Under the pieces are notes generated by a model. It saw only the letters and a program-made list of their open reading frames with translations. It made no database searches and had not been told where the DNA came from. From assembly GCA_012845835.1 (NCBI GenBank), contig JABAKD010000016.1, positions 15,393,625 to 15,457,624 on the forward strand: a DNA stretch of 64,000 nt, given 5' to 3'. How positions within the stretch are numbered: position 1 is the first letter of the stretch; each line of letters begins with the position of its first letter. Source of the DNA: Undaria pinnatifida (taxonomy: Eukaryota > Sar > Phaeophyceae > Laminariales > Alariaceae). Below, piece by piece: positions 41,403 through 51,268 of the stretch. The position numbers and the translations under genes were made by a program.

Positions 41403-41789
41403 TGTTGATTTTATGCTTGGATATGATAATGATGACGGTTGAGTATAATGGGGGTTTCCAGTGATAGGTTGGCTGCATGGAGGCGGGATATCGGGATGGT
41501 GGAAATACTCCGCCTTTTTAGCCGCCTTTTCTTCCTGGCGAGCGCACTCCACGCTGCGCCTTGGCTAGGAGCAGCATTATATATATTTGTACGTCTTTTA
41601 CTTGTCTTCATACCGGTGACTCCACTACCCCACTAACTGGCGAGTGCACTCCACGCTGCGCCTTGGCTAGGAGCAATATAATATATATATTTGTACGTCT
41701 TTTACTTGTCTTCATACCGCTGGCTCCACTACCCCACTCCTATTCGCTCAACGGGTAAGCCCTCTACGCTTCGTAGGGATCAACAAACA
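41403..41789 (+). repeat. 5' LTR of Copia element 2, with internal 96-bp duplication
   Basis: Longer than its partner (387 versus 291 bp) because the segment from GGCGAGxGCACTCCACGCTG to CCACTACCCCACT occurs twice in tandem (about 41539-41734). Confidence 0.88.
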
Positions 41790-42890
41790 CGATAACTTGA
41801 ACCGCAGTCTCTACGGCTTGAAACAAGCGTCGAGATCGTGGCACAACCACTTGCTATCGCACATGAAGAGTCTTGGTTTTGAGCAGAGTCTAGCAGACGC
41901 GTGTGTCTTACGCTTGGTCGAGTCTGGAACATATCTCCATAGTAACAGTAGTTCATGTGGACGATATCTTCGCAGTAGGACGGAAGGCTAGATGCGATCA
42001 ATTCTGCGAAGACTTGAAACCGCCTAGTGCCGATTAACAACTTAGGCGAGCTAACGTGGTATGCTGACTGCCGGTATTCTAGGTATTGGGATGCTGGTAC
42101 TTTGACGATCTTGCAGCAAGCTTTCGCTGAAAATATAGCTTTCAAGTTCGGCGTTAGTTCGGGTAGGAGAAACCCGCTTTGAAAAGGGCCTTAAACTCGA
42201 AGAGTTCGATGCGACTGAACCCGAGGGCGACTGACCTTTCCGCGAACTAGTAGGGTGCTTGATGTGGCTTGCCAATCAGACACGTCTGGATATTGCAAAC
42301 GCAGTGAGAGCGGTAGCTAGGTACACCACCTCGCCCATGGAGGTACACTGGAAGACGGCGGTTGGTATTTCAGAGTATGTTTTTTTCACGAGTGATTTTG
42401 GCATTACTCTTCAGAGAGGCAGTGGACTGGAGCTGGTTGCGTATGCGGATACTGACTACGCCAGCAAGACCACTGATAGGAAGTCGGTTTCCGGTGAGGC
42501 TGTCATGTGCGCAGGGGCATGCGTGTGCTGGTTTTCGAGAACTCGGAAGTGCGTGACGCTTTCGACCACAGAGGCCGAGTACGTAGCACTGGCAGACACA
42601 CCATCAAGGAGGCGATTTTGTTGCGGTACGTGTGGAGTTTTATTTAGCCTGGTCTCGGTTCTGCATGCATCACGGCTTTTGAGGACAACAAGGGGGCAAG
42701 GCAACTGGATCATAAGCCGGCGTGCACGTCGAATTCGAAACACATCGACATTAGGCACCACTTCCTGCGAGAGCTTGTATTCAAGGGAGAGTTTGACATT
42801 GTCGCCGTAGAGTCTGAGCAGCAACACTCAGACTTCCGGACGAAGGGACTCGCCGGTCCAGTTTTTTGTCTTCACCGGGATTTTATGAAC
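41790..42890 (+). pseudogene. Copia element 2 pol remnant (RT end and RNase H)
   Basis: Fragments in shifting frames: RSLYGLKQASRSWHNHLLSH (about 41800), then the RT tail near 41950-42070, then NQTRLDIANAVRAVARYTTS, LVAYADTDYASKTTDRKSVS and KCVTLSTTEAEYVAL (42259-42600), then the end of RNase H in other frames to about 42890. Several frameshifts; nonfunctional. The RNase H block resembles, but is not the same as, that of Copia element 1. Confidence 0.85.
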
Positions 42891-43019
42891 ATTTGATTTT
42901 GGAAAAGGGTAGAATCTCATGATTTAGCACGCTAGGTTCCCCGTTTCTACTGTTTGGCAACGATATTTGATATTTTTCGTTTCCATTTCAGTAATGAATT
43001 GCTGATGGTGGATGATACA

Positions 43020-43453
43020 GAGTATATTATGAACTAAAAGTGTGAGATTTTTGGGACTTGGGGACGGCAGCGGTTTTGGTAAACTACCCGGGGTCATCCC
43101 TGCTCAATCAGTCTATGGTTTTCTCAACTAGCCCCGTAATGAGACCCAAATGAGCCAAGTAGTTTAGTTTTTATCCTGCAAGGAGGGATCACGCCCACCT
43201 GTTATTGCTTGTGCGGGGTAGGATTCGCTATATTTTATACGGAGTATATTATGACCTAAAAGTATGAGATTTTTGGGACTTGGGGACGGCAGCAGTTTTG
43301 GTATACTACCCGGGGTCATCCCTGCGTAATCAGTCTATGGTTTTCTCAACTAGACCCGAAGTAAGACCCAGCTGAGCCAAGTCGTTTAGTTTTTATTCTG
43401 CAAGGAGGGGACACGCCCGCCTGTTACTCCTTGTGCGGGGTAGGATTTGCTTG
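43020..43453 (+). repeat. Tandem duplication of about 222 bp inside Copia element 2
   Basis: Units at about 43020-43229 and 43242-43453 share AGTATATTATGA, TTTTTGGGACTTGGGGACGG, CTACCCGGGGTCATCCCTGC and GTGCGGGGTAGGATT. Confidence 0.85.
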
Positions 43454-44222
43454 ACCACTTAAGAGGATTAAGGCTCGATAAGTAGGAAAAAGGTTTCAAA
43501 CTCGACGAGTTCGATACGTATGAACCCGAGGGCGACTAACTTTTTCGCGAGCTGATTTGAATTTTTTCTTGACGGATTATTTTGCATATATTAGCTGAAT
43601 TTTGGTACTTTCAAGAGTGCATGATATTTACTTTCAAGAGTGCATGATATTTAGGGAGGCAAGTAACTGTTTCTTGACTTTTGAAATAATACTTTTTCAC
43701 GATTGCGTTGTCTAGTATGGCATTATTTTGCGCTGGATTTGAGCAATTGGAATCTGAATGGATTTTTAGTATGTACCCAGACGGGAGGCATTTGTCTAAT
43801 TCGAGAGTGAGTTTTAAGATTACTGTCCGATCACACTTGTAGGCAGCCCTATTCTATGGAGCTGACAACCGTTTTGTAAGGAAGGCTGAATGCTGATTAT
43901 AGGGCCGACGTTTGAGTTTTCGAATTTTGGAATTTGGATTTCAGATTTGAGTTTTCGGTCTATGGATTTCGGATTTGAATTTTTGTTTTGGACTTAGGTT
44001 TTTACGACTTAGATCTTAGGTTCGCGAAGAGTGAAGTTGGATACTGTCCCTGAATTGTGTCTCTAGATTTATGGAGTGCTTTTCAAGGACTATGGTGCTG
44101 CAATCTTTCTTTCTTGTCACAGTAGTACCGGGACGATATTGATTGACCGTGTTTTTCATTGAATCGTTTACCCTGATGATATGATATAGCATCATGCCAT
44201 ATCATTTACGAAGCAGGGAGGC

Positions 44223-44513
44223 TGTTGATTGTATGCTTGGATATAATACGGATATGATTACGGTTGAGTATGATAGGGGTTTCAAGTGATAGGTTGGCTG
44301 CATGGCAGCGGGATATCGGGATGGTGGAAGTACTCTGCCTATTTAGCCGCTTTTTCTTCCTGGCGAGTGCAATCTACGCTGCGCCTTGGCTAGGAGCAAC
44401 ATAATATATATATGTACGTATTTTACTTGTCTTCATACCGGCGGTGATTCCACTACCCCACTACTGTTCGCTCAACGGGTAAGCCCTCTACGCTTCGTAG
44501 GGATCAACAAACA
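44223..44513 (+). repeat. 3' LTR of Copia element 2
   Basis: Single-unit LTR, TGTTGATTGTATGC to CAACAAACA, followed by the CGAAG duplication. Confidence 0.88.
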
Positions 44514-44518
44514 CGAAG

Positions 44519-45924
44519 GCATATCATTTTACAAGCATATCACTTCCCGCCTCTGCGCTCCACTCTGTAGAGCGTACAGAATTGCGTTGCCTCATACTGT
44601 TCTCGGTTGTAGCGGCCGCAGCTTGTTGGAAGTTGAACACCCGAACCTCCGTCGTAATAGAACTCGTTTCTACAAAAAAAAGATAAGATAGTTTAACTGT
44701 ATTCACTTGTGTTAGTTGCACGCTGCTGGTGGTTGCCCGTGGACGTTCGCTTTGTTTATTTTTTAAGCGGAAAACGCGTCTTTCTCAGGACCTAGGTACC
44801 ATTACTTAAGACCGGTGGTGTCTTCCTGCTCGGAAAGCCTTTTCAACCCAATTACCGCACCCGGTGCGTTCTCCGTTGCTAGTCACTGCTATCAGTTTTT
44901 GTTTTTGTTTTGCGAATACGACGGAGCACCGGTAACTGTTACAGTCGTGACCGATACTTAACTTTGATAGTAGAGTATTGCGTCGATCACGTGTTTGGCG
45001 ACGCCCTATGAAACGTATTCCCCAATGTCAAGCGGGATATGATATCTGAAAACGGACATTCGCGTGTTGTTTGTCTGTCCGACCTATCAATTTCACTCCA
45101 GACATGACCCTCGCAATTCCCCTCTGGACGTTCCCGAACGATGTACGCATTTCCCCTCTGAACGCTCCGGAACGATGTACCCTGGGAGGGACTTAGTCCT
45201 GGTGGATCGAGGGGGTAGGGCCCGGAGGATATGGACGCACCTATTCGTAGTTGTTTGTTGGGTTCGGTGTTTTGCGCTTTTACTTTTGGAGGTCTGGACT
45301 TTTCCTTTTCTCATAATATTTTTGACTGTCGACGCTACGCTGTGCATATGGTCGGATGGAAAATGAAATATATAGTACAAGGAGCGTGTTCCGCCGCTAA
45401 GTTGGATATTTTTTTGGGGGGGGTTCGTGAAGTCTTACCATCTACCCCCCAACCCACGATTTTTTTTCGGCATGATCCTGTGATGAAGTAATTAAGCTAT
45501 GTTGTGTAATTTTTGAGGAAAAATCGTTCGTCTTGCCCGGTTTTCAACGAATACTAGTACTTTCCGGTGGCTAATGTTCGAAACGCAGAAAGCGGGGATG
45601 GTACCGATTTTTTCCCGGAATTAGCTCGGATGAAGCTGAAAGTTTGTGCTTAAGATCATTTCGGGGCGGGAATGACGAATCCAGAGTCGAACTTTTCCAA
45701 CTTTGATTCAGTGCAAGGATATTGCGACTTGAAGTGCGGATTGGTTTTTTATCGCCGCCGCCGCAAAAACGTTCAGGAAATAAATGCTCTTTTCCTACTT
45801 TGCCCTTACCTAGCCCTCTCTTCGTTGAGGGTGGCACCAGTGACAAGTCGAACACCTCGCGCGCGATGTAGAACCCACGTATGTTTGACCGTGTGCTGGT
45901 TCGCATCGGCATACATCATACTAT
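44519..45924. other. Intergenic DNA, nothing recognised
   Basis: No convincing gene or element. Short frames on both strands lack motifs. Confidence 0.4.
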
Positions 45925-46298
45925 TGCTGACGCAATTCATGCCTCCGCCAGAAAAATTTACTCGGAGTAAAAAATATGAAATCCGGAGTCACTCTACGAC
46001 GTGCCAGGTCCATATTGGTCCATACGTCTCACTACTTGCGTCTGAAGAACCGACTACACCGCATGCCACCCAGAAAAGACTACCCCGTATAAATTAAACG
46101 TAGTGCCTATCATTACGCATACGTACGAAATACTCAAGTCAATTGGAAAAACAAAGGAAAGAGAAGGAAGAACAGAAAACAAGGAGAAAAATAAGAGGAA
46201 AAGAAAAAAAAAGAAAAGGAGCCTGTCCTCTGACCACGGGCTTGATTACGCGAGTAAATGTGAGAACAACAACAACAACAACAGCAACAGCAGCAACA
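45925..46298 (+). mobile_element. LINE 3' copy with inverted 5' segment (twin-priming-like)
   Basis: The right part (46219-46298) is the sense LINE terminus: GCCTGTCCTCTGACCACGGG, GTAAATGTGAGAACAA, then (AAC)n to about 46298. The left part (45928-46215) is the adjoining upstream tail in inverted orientation, from CTGACGCAATTCATGCC to the purine tract. The two meet inside the A/G tract, and the segment normally between them is missing. Confidence 0.75.
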
Positions 46299-47624
46299 TG
46301 ATGCCTGAACAGTGGCCTTTCGCGGTAACCGCTGGTCCACTGGGCACTGCCCGTCCAACACACTTCAAGGCACCGTCCGGGCACGAGTTTTTGTCTGGCC
46401 AACGAGTGGCTCTACCCCCACTAATTCGGCGAACGAAGCGGAATCGAGTGGCGACGTAACCCCCCCAAGAAAAAGTTCGGGAATGCGGGGGAAGAAAAGT
46501 TCGATCCGAAGGGGAACTTTTTTTTTTGTTTTTTATTTTTTAGACGGCGTTGTTTTGGGCGTTTGGAAGCTAATGTAAGAATGTCGGGACAGTCGGGAGT
46601 TTGGCGGAACGAAGAGGAAGTAGCGGAGACCAGGCAGTAGGGGTGCGTGGTTCCACGGGAAGGAATGGCGGGAAAAACAGGAGGACCTCAGCAACAACAG
46701 GAGTGTACAGCAGCAGCACAGCCGCAGCGAGTACCGGATACGACAACAGGTAGAGGTAGAAAGAAGTAGCGCCCACGCAGCAGCGACAGCAGCAGCAGTA
46801 GCAGTAGGGGGGAGATTGACGGCAGGAGCATAGGGGTAGAGAGGCAGCCCCGGCAGACACCGATCGCAATCTTCCACCCATCCACCCGATTGCTTCACGA
46901 GCAGGACGGCTAAAGCGGGGGAGGGAGGGAAGGGGCGAGAGGAGGAACGGAAGGAAGTTCAGGGGTTAATTCCTTCTCCTTCCTCCGTTGTTTGTTTGTT
47001 TGGGTTTTCTTCGGGGGGGGGGGGGGCTTCTGGTTGTTGAGGTCATTTGTCGGAGTAGACGGCAGGTTACCCGCGTGCAATAGCCGGGAGAGGGAGCGGG
47101 GGAGGGGGGGGGGGGGGCAGGGGAAACGGGACGAGGGAGGGCCGCCAGTTTCCACCCCCCCTCCCCAGCGGAAAATGCCATGATATTGACGAACACGCAA
47201 ATATTCATGAAGAGGAGACCAAAACTACGAAGTCCATTTTTTTTCTTCTTTTTTGAAGCCTGGAGAGGCCATTCATATTAACCGCGGAACCTGGCAAGGT
47301 TCCCCTTCGGGGTGGGGTTGACTTGATATCCCGGGGGTATCGCAAGTCAAAAAGAAGGAGCACGTTCTAATGATATGCGCGGGTGTGAGCTACACAGAAG
47401 TACTATTATACTGTTTTCGCAGCTTGACATACTGCACGCCACTATTAATACAGCGACGGATATCGATAAAGCTGGCACACGCCAACATCGCTCCTTGGCT
47501 GCCCGGTGCGTTGGGCTATCTGTAGCTCACTCGAACACTCTGATATTGCGATCCGCCCTCTCTACGAGGGTTACGGAAATCCATGCACAGCGAAATGGCA
47601 CCTAATGCTTTAACTTTAGCTAAA
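46299..47624. other. Intergenic DNA with CAG repeats and G/C tracts
   Basis: Includes dispersed CAG/AGC triplets at 46670-46810 and G runs at 47017-47029 and 47102-47118. No gene is recognised; long frames here are low-complexity. Confidence 0.45.
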
Positions 47625-47992
47625 GTAGCAACTCAGATCCGGGGTCGCAACGCGGGCCCTCCTCCCTCCTCCCGACCACACAGTACGTGCCTTCATTTTT
47701 ATCGCGAGAAGAACTCAGCATTTTCTTCCCTGGTCGACTCGCGTCCAATTGTGCGTAGCCACGCTGCTAGGCGCTCTGTCAGAGGCTAGCAGCTGTTGCA
47801 TCAGCGAGCAGCAGCAGCAGCAGCAGCGAGCAGCAGCATGTAAAAATATATGATGGTAGTTGATCCTTTCTTTGCCTTTTTTTTCAAAACGAAGTGAAAT
47901 CTCACCACGGTGCGAATCGAACCCAAGGACCAACGCTAGCTAGATAGAGTAGTATTCGAAGGTAACCACTAGACCACCGGGGCGATAGACCG
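47625..47992 (-). mobile_element. tRNA-derived SINE, subfamily B
   Basis: The minus-strand head near 47980 contains CCCCGGTGGTCTAGTGGTTA (A-box TGGTCTAGTGG), and the B-box GGGTTCGATTCGCACC is at about 47910-47925. The body matches 14731-15064 (AACTCAGATCCGGGGTC on plus). An AGC microsatellite interrupts it at 47803-47838. Confidence 0.82.
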
Positions 47993-48032
47993 GTTACAAA
48001 AAAAAACAAACTTTTCTTGTCTCCAATCGGAT

Positions 48033-48243
48033 GTGACTCCTACTCCTACTCCTACTCCTACTCCTACTACTCCTACTCCTACTCCTACTCCTACTCCTAC
48101 TACTCCTACTACTCCTACTCTTACTCCTACTCCTACTCCTCCTCCTACTCCTACTCCTACTCTTACTCCTACTCCTCCTCCTCCTCCTACTACTACTACA
48201 ACTACTACTACTACTGCTACTACTGCTACTACTGCTACTACTG

Positions 48244-48303
<60 letters not shown>

Positions 48304-49130
48304 CTACTCCTACTCCCACTCCCACTCCTATTCCTACTGCTACTACTACTGCTACTGCTACTGCTACTACTGCTACTGCTACTGCTACTACTCCGCTACC
48401 GCTACCGCTACCGCTACCGCTACCGCTACCGCTACCGCTACCGCTACCGCTACTGCTTCTGCTGCTGCTGCTGCTGCTACTCCTACTGCTACTGCTGCTG
48501 CTACGGCTGTTGCTACGGCTACGGCTACGGCTACGGCTACCGCTACGGCTACGGCTACGGCTACGGCTACCGCTACCGCTACGGCTACGGCTACGGCTAC
48601 GGCTACGGCTACGGCTACGGCTACGGCTACGGCTACGGCTACGGCTACGGCTACGGCTACGGCTACCGCTACTGCTACCGCTACCGGTACCGCTACCGCT
48701 ACCGCTACCGCTGCCGCTACCGCTACCGCTGCCGCTACCGCTACCGCTACCGCTACCGCTACCGCTACCGCTACCGCTACCGCTACCGCTATCGCTACCG
48801 CTACCGCTACCGCTACCGCTACCGCTACCGCTACCGCTACCGCTATTGCTACCGCTACCGCTACCGCTACCGCTATTGCTACCGCTACGGCTACCGCTAC
48901 CGCTATCGCTACTGCTACTGCCTGTTACTGCTACTGCTACTGCTACTGCTACTGCTACTGCTACTGCTACTGCTACTGCTACTGCTACTGCTACTGCTAC
49001 TGCTACTGCTACTGCTACTGCTACCGCTACTGCTACTGCTACTGCTACTGCTTCTGCTACTGCTACTGCTACTGCTACTGCTACTGCTTTTGCTACTGCT
49101 ACTGCTACTGCTACTGCTACTACTACTGTT
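48033..49130. repeat. 1.1-kb compound (CTAnnn) microsatellite
   Basis: One continuous array in 3-base register made of blocks: CTCCTA (48033-48185), CTA (48185-48300), mixed CTACTG, CTACCG (48394-48452), CTACGG (48510-48665), CTACCG (48666-48915) and CTACTG (48925-49130). Frames through it are open only because no triplet in the register is a stop. Confidence 0.95.
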
Positions 49131-49521
49131 AGTGGTAGTGTGGATATCCCGAATATGAGACTGGGGGATATTTTTTTTCACGAACGCTTGTTTGTGATAG
49201 TTGCCCCTCGCTTTCAACTTTCCACGCGCGACCCAGAAGAAGTCTGTCATCAATATTATAAGTCAATCGACATCATAATAATCAAGAGAAAGGACACGAT
49301 CCATGATACTTCGAAGTATTGTATATCCCAAAAGAGACGAACAGCGAAGTACCTACCTACCCCAGCTGCGTCCCAGGAAGAAGACCCTCTAAAGCTTAAC
49401 AGTTGACGTCGCCGGTCTTGGCGTAGCAACCCCCCACGCTGTAAGTAAAGCAGAAGAACGAGAAGAAAAAGCACCGCCGAGCGAGGTATATCATAATATT
49501 AGACTAGTACCAGAGGTACTA
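49131..49521. other. Intergenic DNA, nothing recognised
   Basis: No gene or repeat recognised between the microsatellite and the TIR element. Confidence 0.4.
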
Positions 49522-50324
49522 AGGCCATTTCTTATGCAGTCGGATTTATTTGTCAGTCGAAAACGGCCTTTTTCGACTGAAGCCCAAATCGGGCTTTGTT
49601 ACGCAGTCGAAAAAGGGCTTTTTCGACTCAACTTTTTTCGACTGAGAATTCCGACTGGCGGATCCAGTCTAAAAACTCGACTTTTTCGACTGGATTCTCA
49701 GTCGAAAAACTCAGTCGAAAAAGTGTTTACACGTGTTTTTTTAACCGATCGCATCGCCCATCCCACCACCAAACACACGGCCACACGGCCACACGGCCAC
49801 ACGGCCATACACCCACACCAAGTACCACAATGCATTATCATACAATGCGCTGACGCTGGCTTGGCTATCCCAGCTGTTGCTTCTCGCAGCAAGTCAGCGT
49901 GGCGCATTCCTAGTTTTGCGCGCCAGCAGCGTGTATCACACGACGGCAGCAGCGCGCGGTCTCGATTCCATGCTGCCAACAACGGCTGCGCCTGCTGTAG
50001 CTTTGGCGGCTCTCGGCTGAGTGCAACTCCACGAACGTAGCTTTGGCGGCTTTCGGCTAAGCCCAAAGCCACCAACTCGCTGGGACGAGGGTTCGCCGAG
50101 CCGTTGCTCGCGGAGAAAGCGCGAACCACAGAGCTGCCAACCGATTTCGACTGCTGTACAGCAGTACTCCCTCACACCAACCGCCTCTGGGAAGAGCACA
50201 AAAACTATAAAATCGACTCGACTCACGATCAAAAAAGAAGGACCAGAAGAATCCGGTCGAAAAAAAGTCCAGTCGAAAAGGGCCGTTTTCGACTGGCGGA
50301 ATCCGACTGCATAAGAAATGGCCT
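49522..50324. mobile_element. 803-bp nonautonomous element with 25-bp perfect terminal inverted repeats
   Basis: Termini AGGCCATTTCTTATGCAGTC... at 49522-49546 and its exact complement at 50300-50324. Subterminal regions hold about nine copies of CAGTCGA or its complement TCGACTG, mostly within the first 220 and last 70 bp. The interior has a short duplication (GTAGCTTTGGCGGCT-like at about 49998 and 50037) and no transposase. No target duplication is evident next to the ends. The structure is that of a MITE-like DNA transposon derivative; the superfamily is not assigned. Confidence 0.8.
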
Positions 50325-51116
50325 AACAACCAGGTGGCAGGTACGTACCTTGTATGCAGTCTAAATAATATGGTGTGTGTTTGGGCAGGGGCGACGCGCG
50401 GTTTTTGTTTTTGTTCGCGGCCACTCCCTGTCCGCACTACATCACTACTTCTTATTAGCAGCGTACAGCAAGATGCCGGACCTTCACCCATCTTGGAAGT
50501 ATCTTGGAAGTTGTCCATCTTTAAAGAGCAACGTGTAGAGCTTTAGTGGGCGGCAGGAGGATGGCGAAACCACAACAGAGGATACTTCGGGCGAGATGCT
50601 CTGCTAACGTGTGCACGGCCCGTGTGTGTACCATCAGCAGATGGCGGACACTAGAGTGATGCACATTTTTGTACTGTACGAAGTAGGGATATTTTATGAT
50701 GAAACTGGAAAGCTGGCGTGGACTCGCGTACGTAAGTATACCGTCCAAGTGGTGGCTCTGTGCAGGAGTAGTCACACACGCACACGCGCACACACTTGAA
50801 GGGATTTAAACCAAGTGGGTCTCCGTGTGTCGTATCGCTCTTTCCTGATTTCAGAAGGGAGGCGGCGGCGGAGATGGGGCAATGCCTTCGGCGCGGGAAC
50901 CAGGGAGCGTCGAGAAGGAGCCTTCAAGGAGCACGCCGTCGCAGGTACGCCGACGTTTATATTGTAGCAGGATTTTCTTGCATGGATTGCAAGGGGCTCA
51001 TACATATGCATAGTCCCCCCATAGAAATACTTATCGACATTTCACCCGCAATGTCATTGTAGGTCCCTAGTGTTACAACAGCAGTAGTGAAAGGATACCG
51101 GCAACACTTCGTTGCA

Positions 51117-51205
51117 AACGTGCCGGTCGCCCCGGTGGTCTAGATGTAACTACGGTGCCTACGCTGAAGCGAGGTGAGGGGTTCGATTCCCGACGGTAAC
51201 ATTTT
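51117..51205 (+). mobile_element. tRNA-derived SINE head
   Basis: GGTCGCCCCGGTGGTCTAGA followed by a B-box GGGGTTCGATTCCCGACG, then a T run. It resembles the heads of subfamilies A and B, but the stem pairing is imperfect and the spacing is wrong for a working tRNA. Confidence 0.65.
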
Positions 51206-51268
51206 TTTCTCTCGATGAATCGAAAAAGGTGAGAATTTGCCCGTGTGCCAAGAAAGCTGAAGCAGTTC

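Larger units (their letters stand above)
41403..44513 (+). mobile_element. Copia element 2, internally deleted
   Basis: LTRs at 41403-41789 and 44223-44513 start TGTTGATT and end CAACAAACA. The 5-bp target duplication CGAAG is at 41398-41402 and 44514-44518. A polypurine run GAAGCAGGGAGG precedes the 3' LTR. The interior begins directly with a reverse transcriptase fragment, so gag, protease, integrase and most of RT are gone; a remnant RNase H follows, then about 1.3 kb of noncoding DNA. Confidence 0.88.

Noticed and set aside
48017-49406. Two very long overlapping open frames (371 and 457 codons)
   Set aside because: They are produced by the CTAnnn microsatellite, which contains no stop triplet in these registers. 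Composition is pure repeat.
51117-51205. Possible tRNA gene
   Set aside because: A- and B-box-like motifs are present, but acceptor and anticodon stems do not pair well, and the same head is attached to SINE bodies elsewhere.
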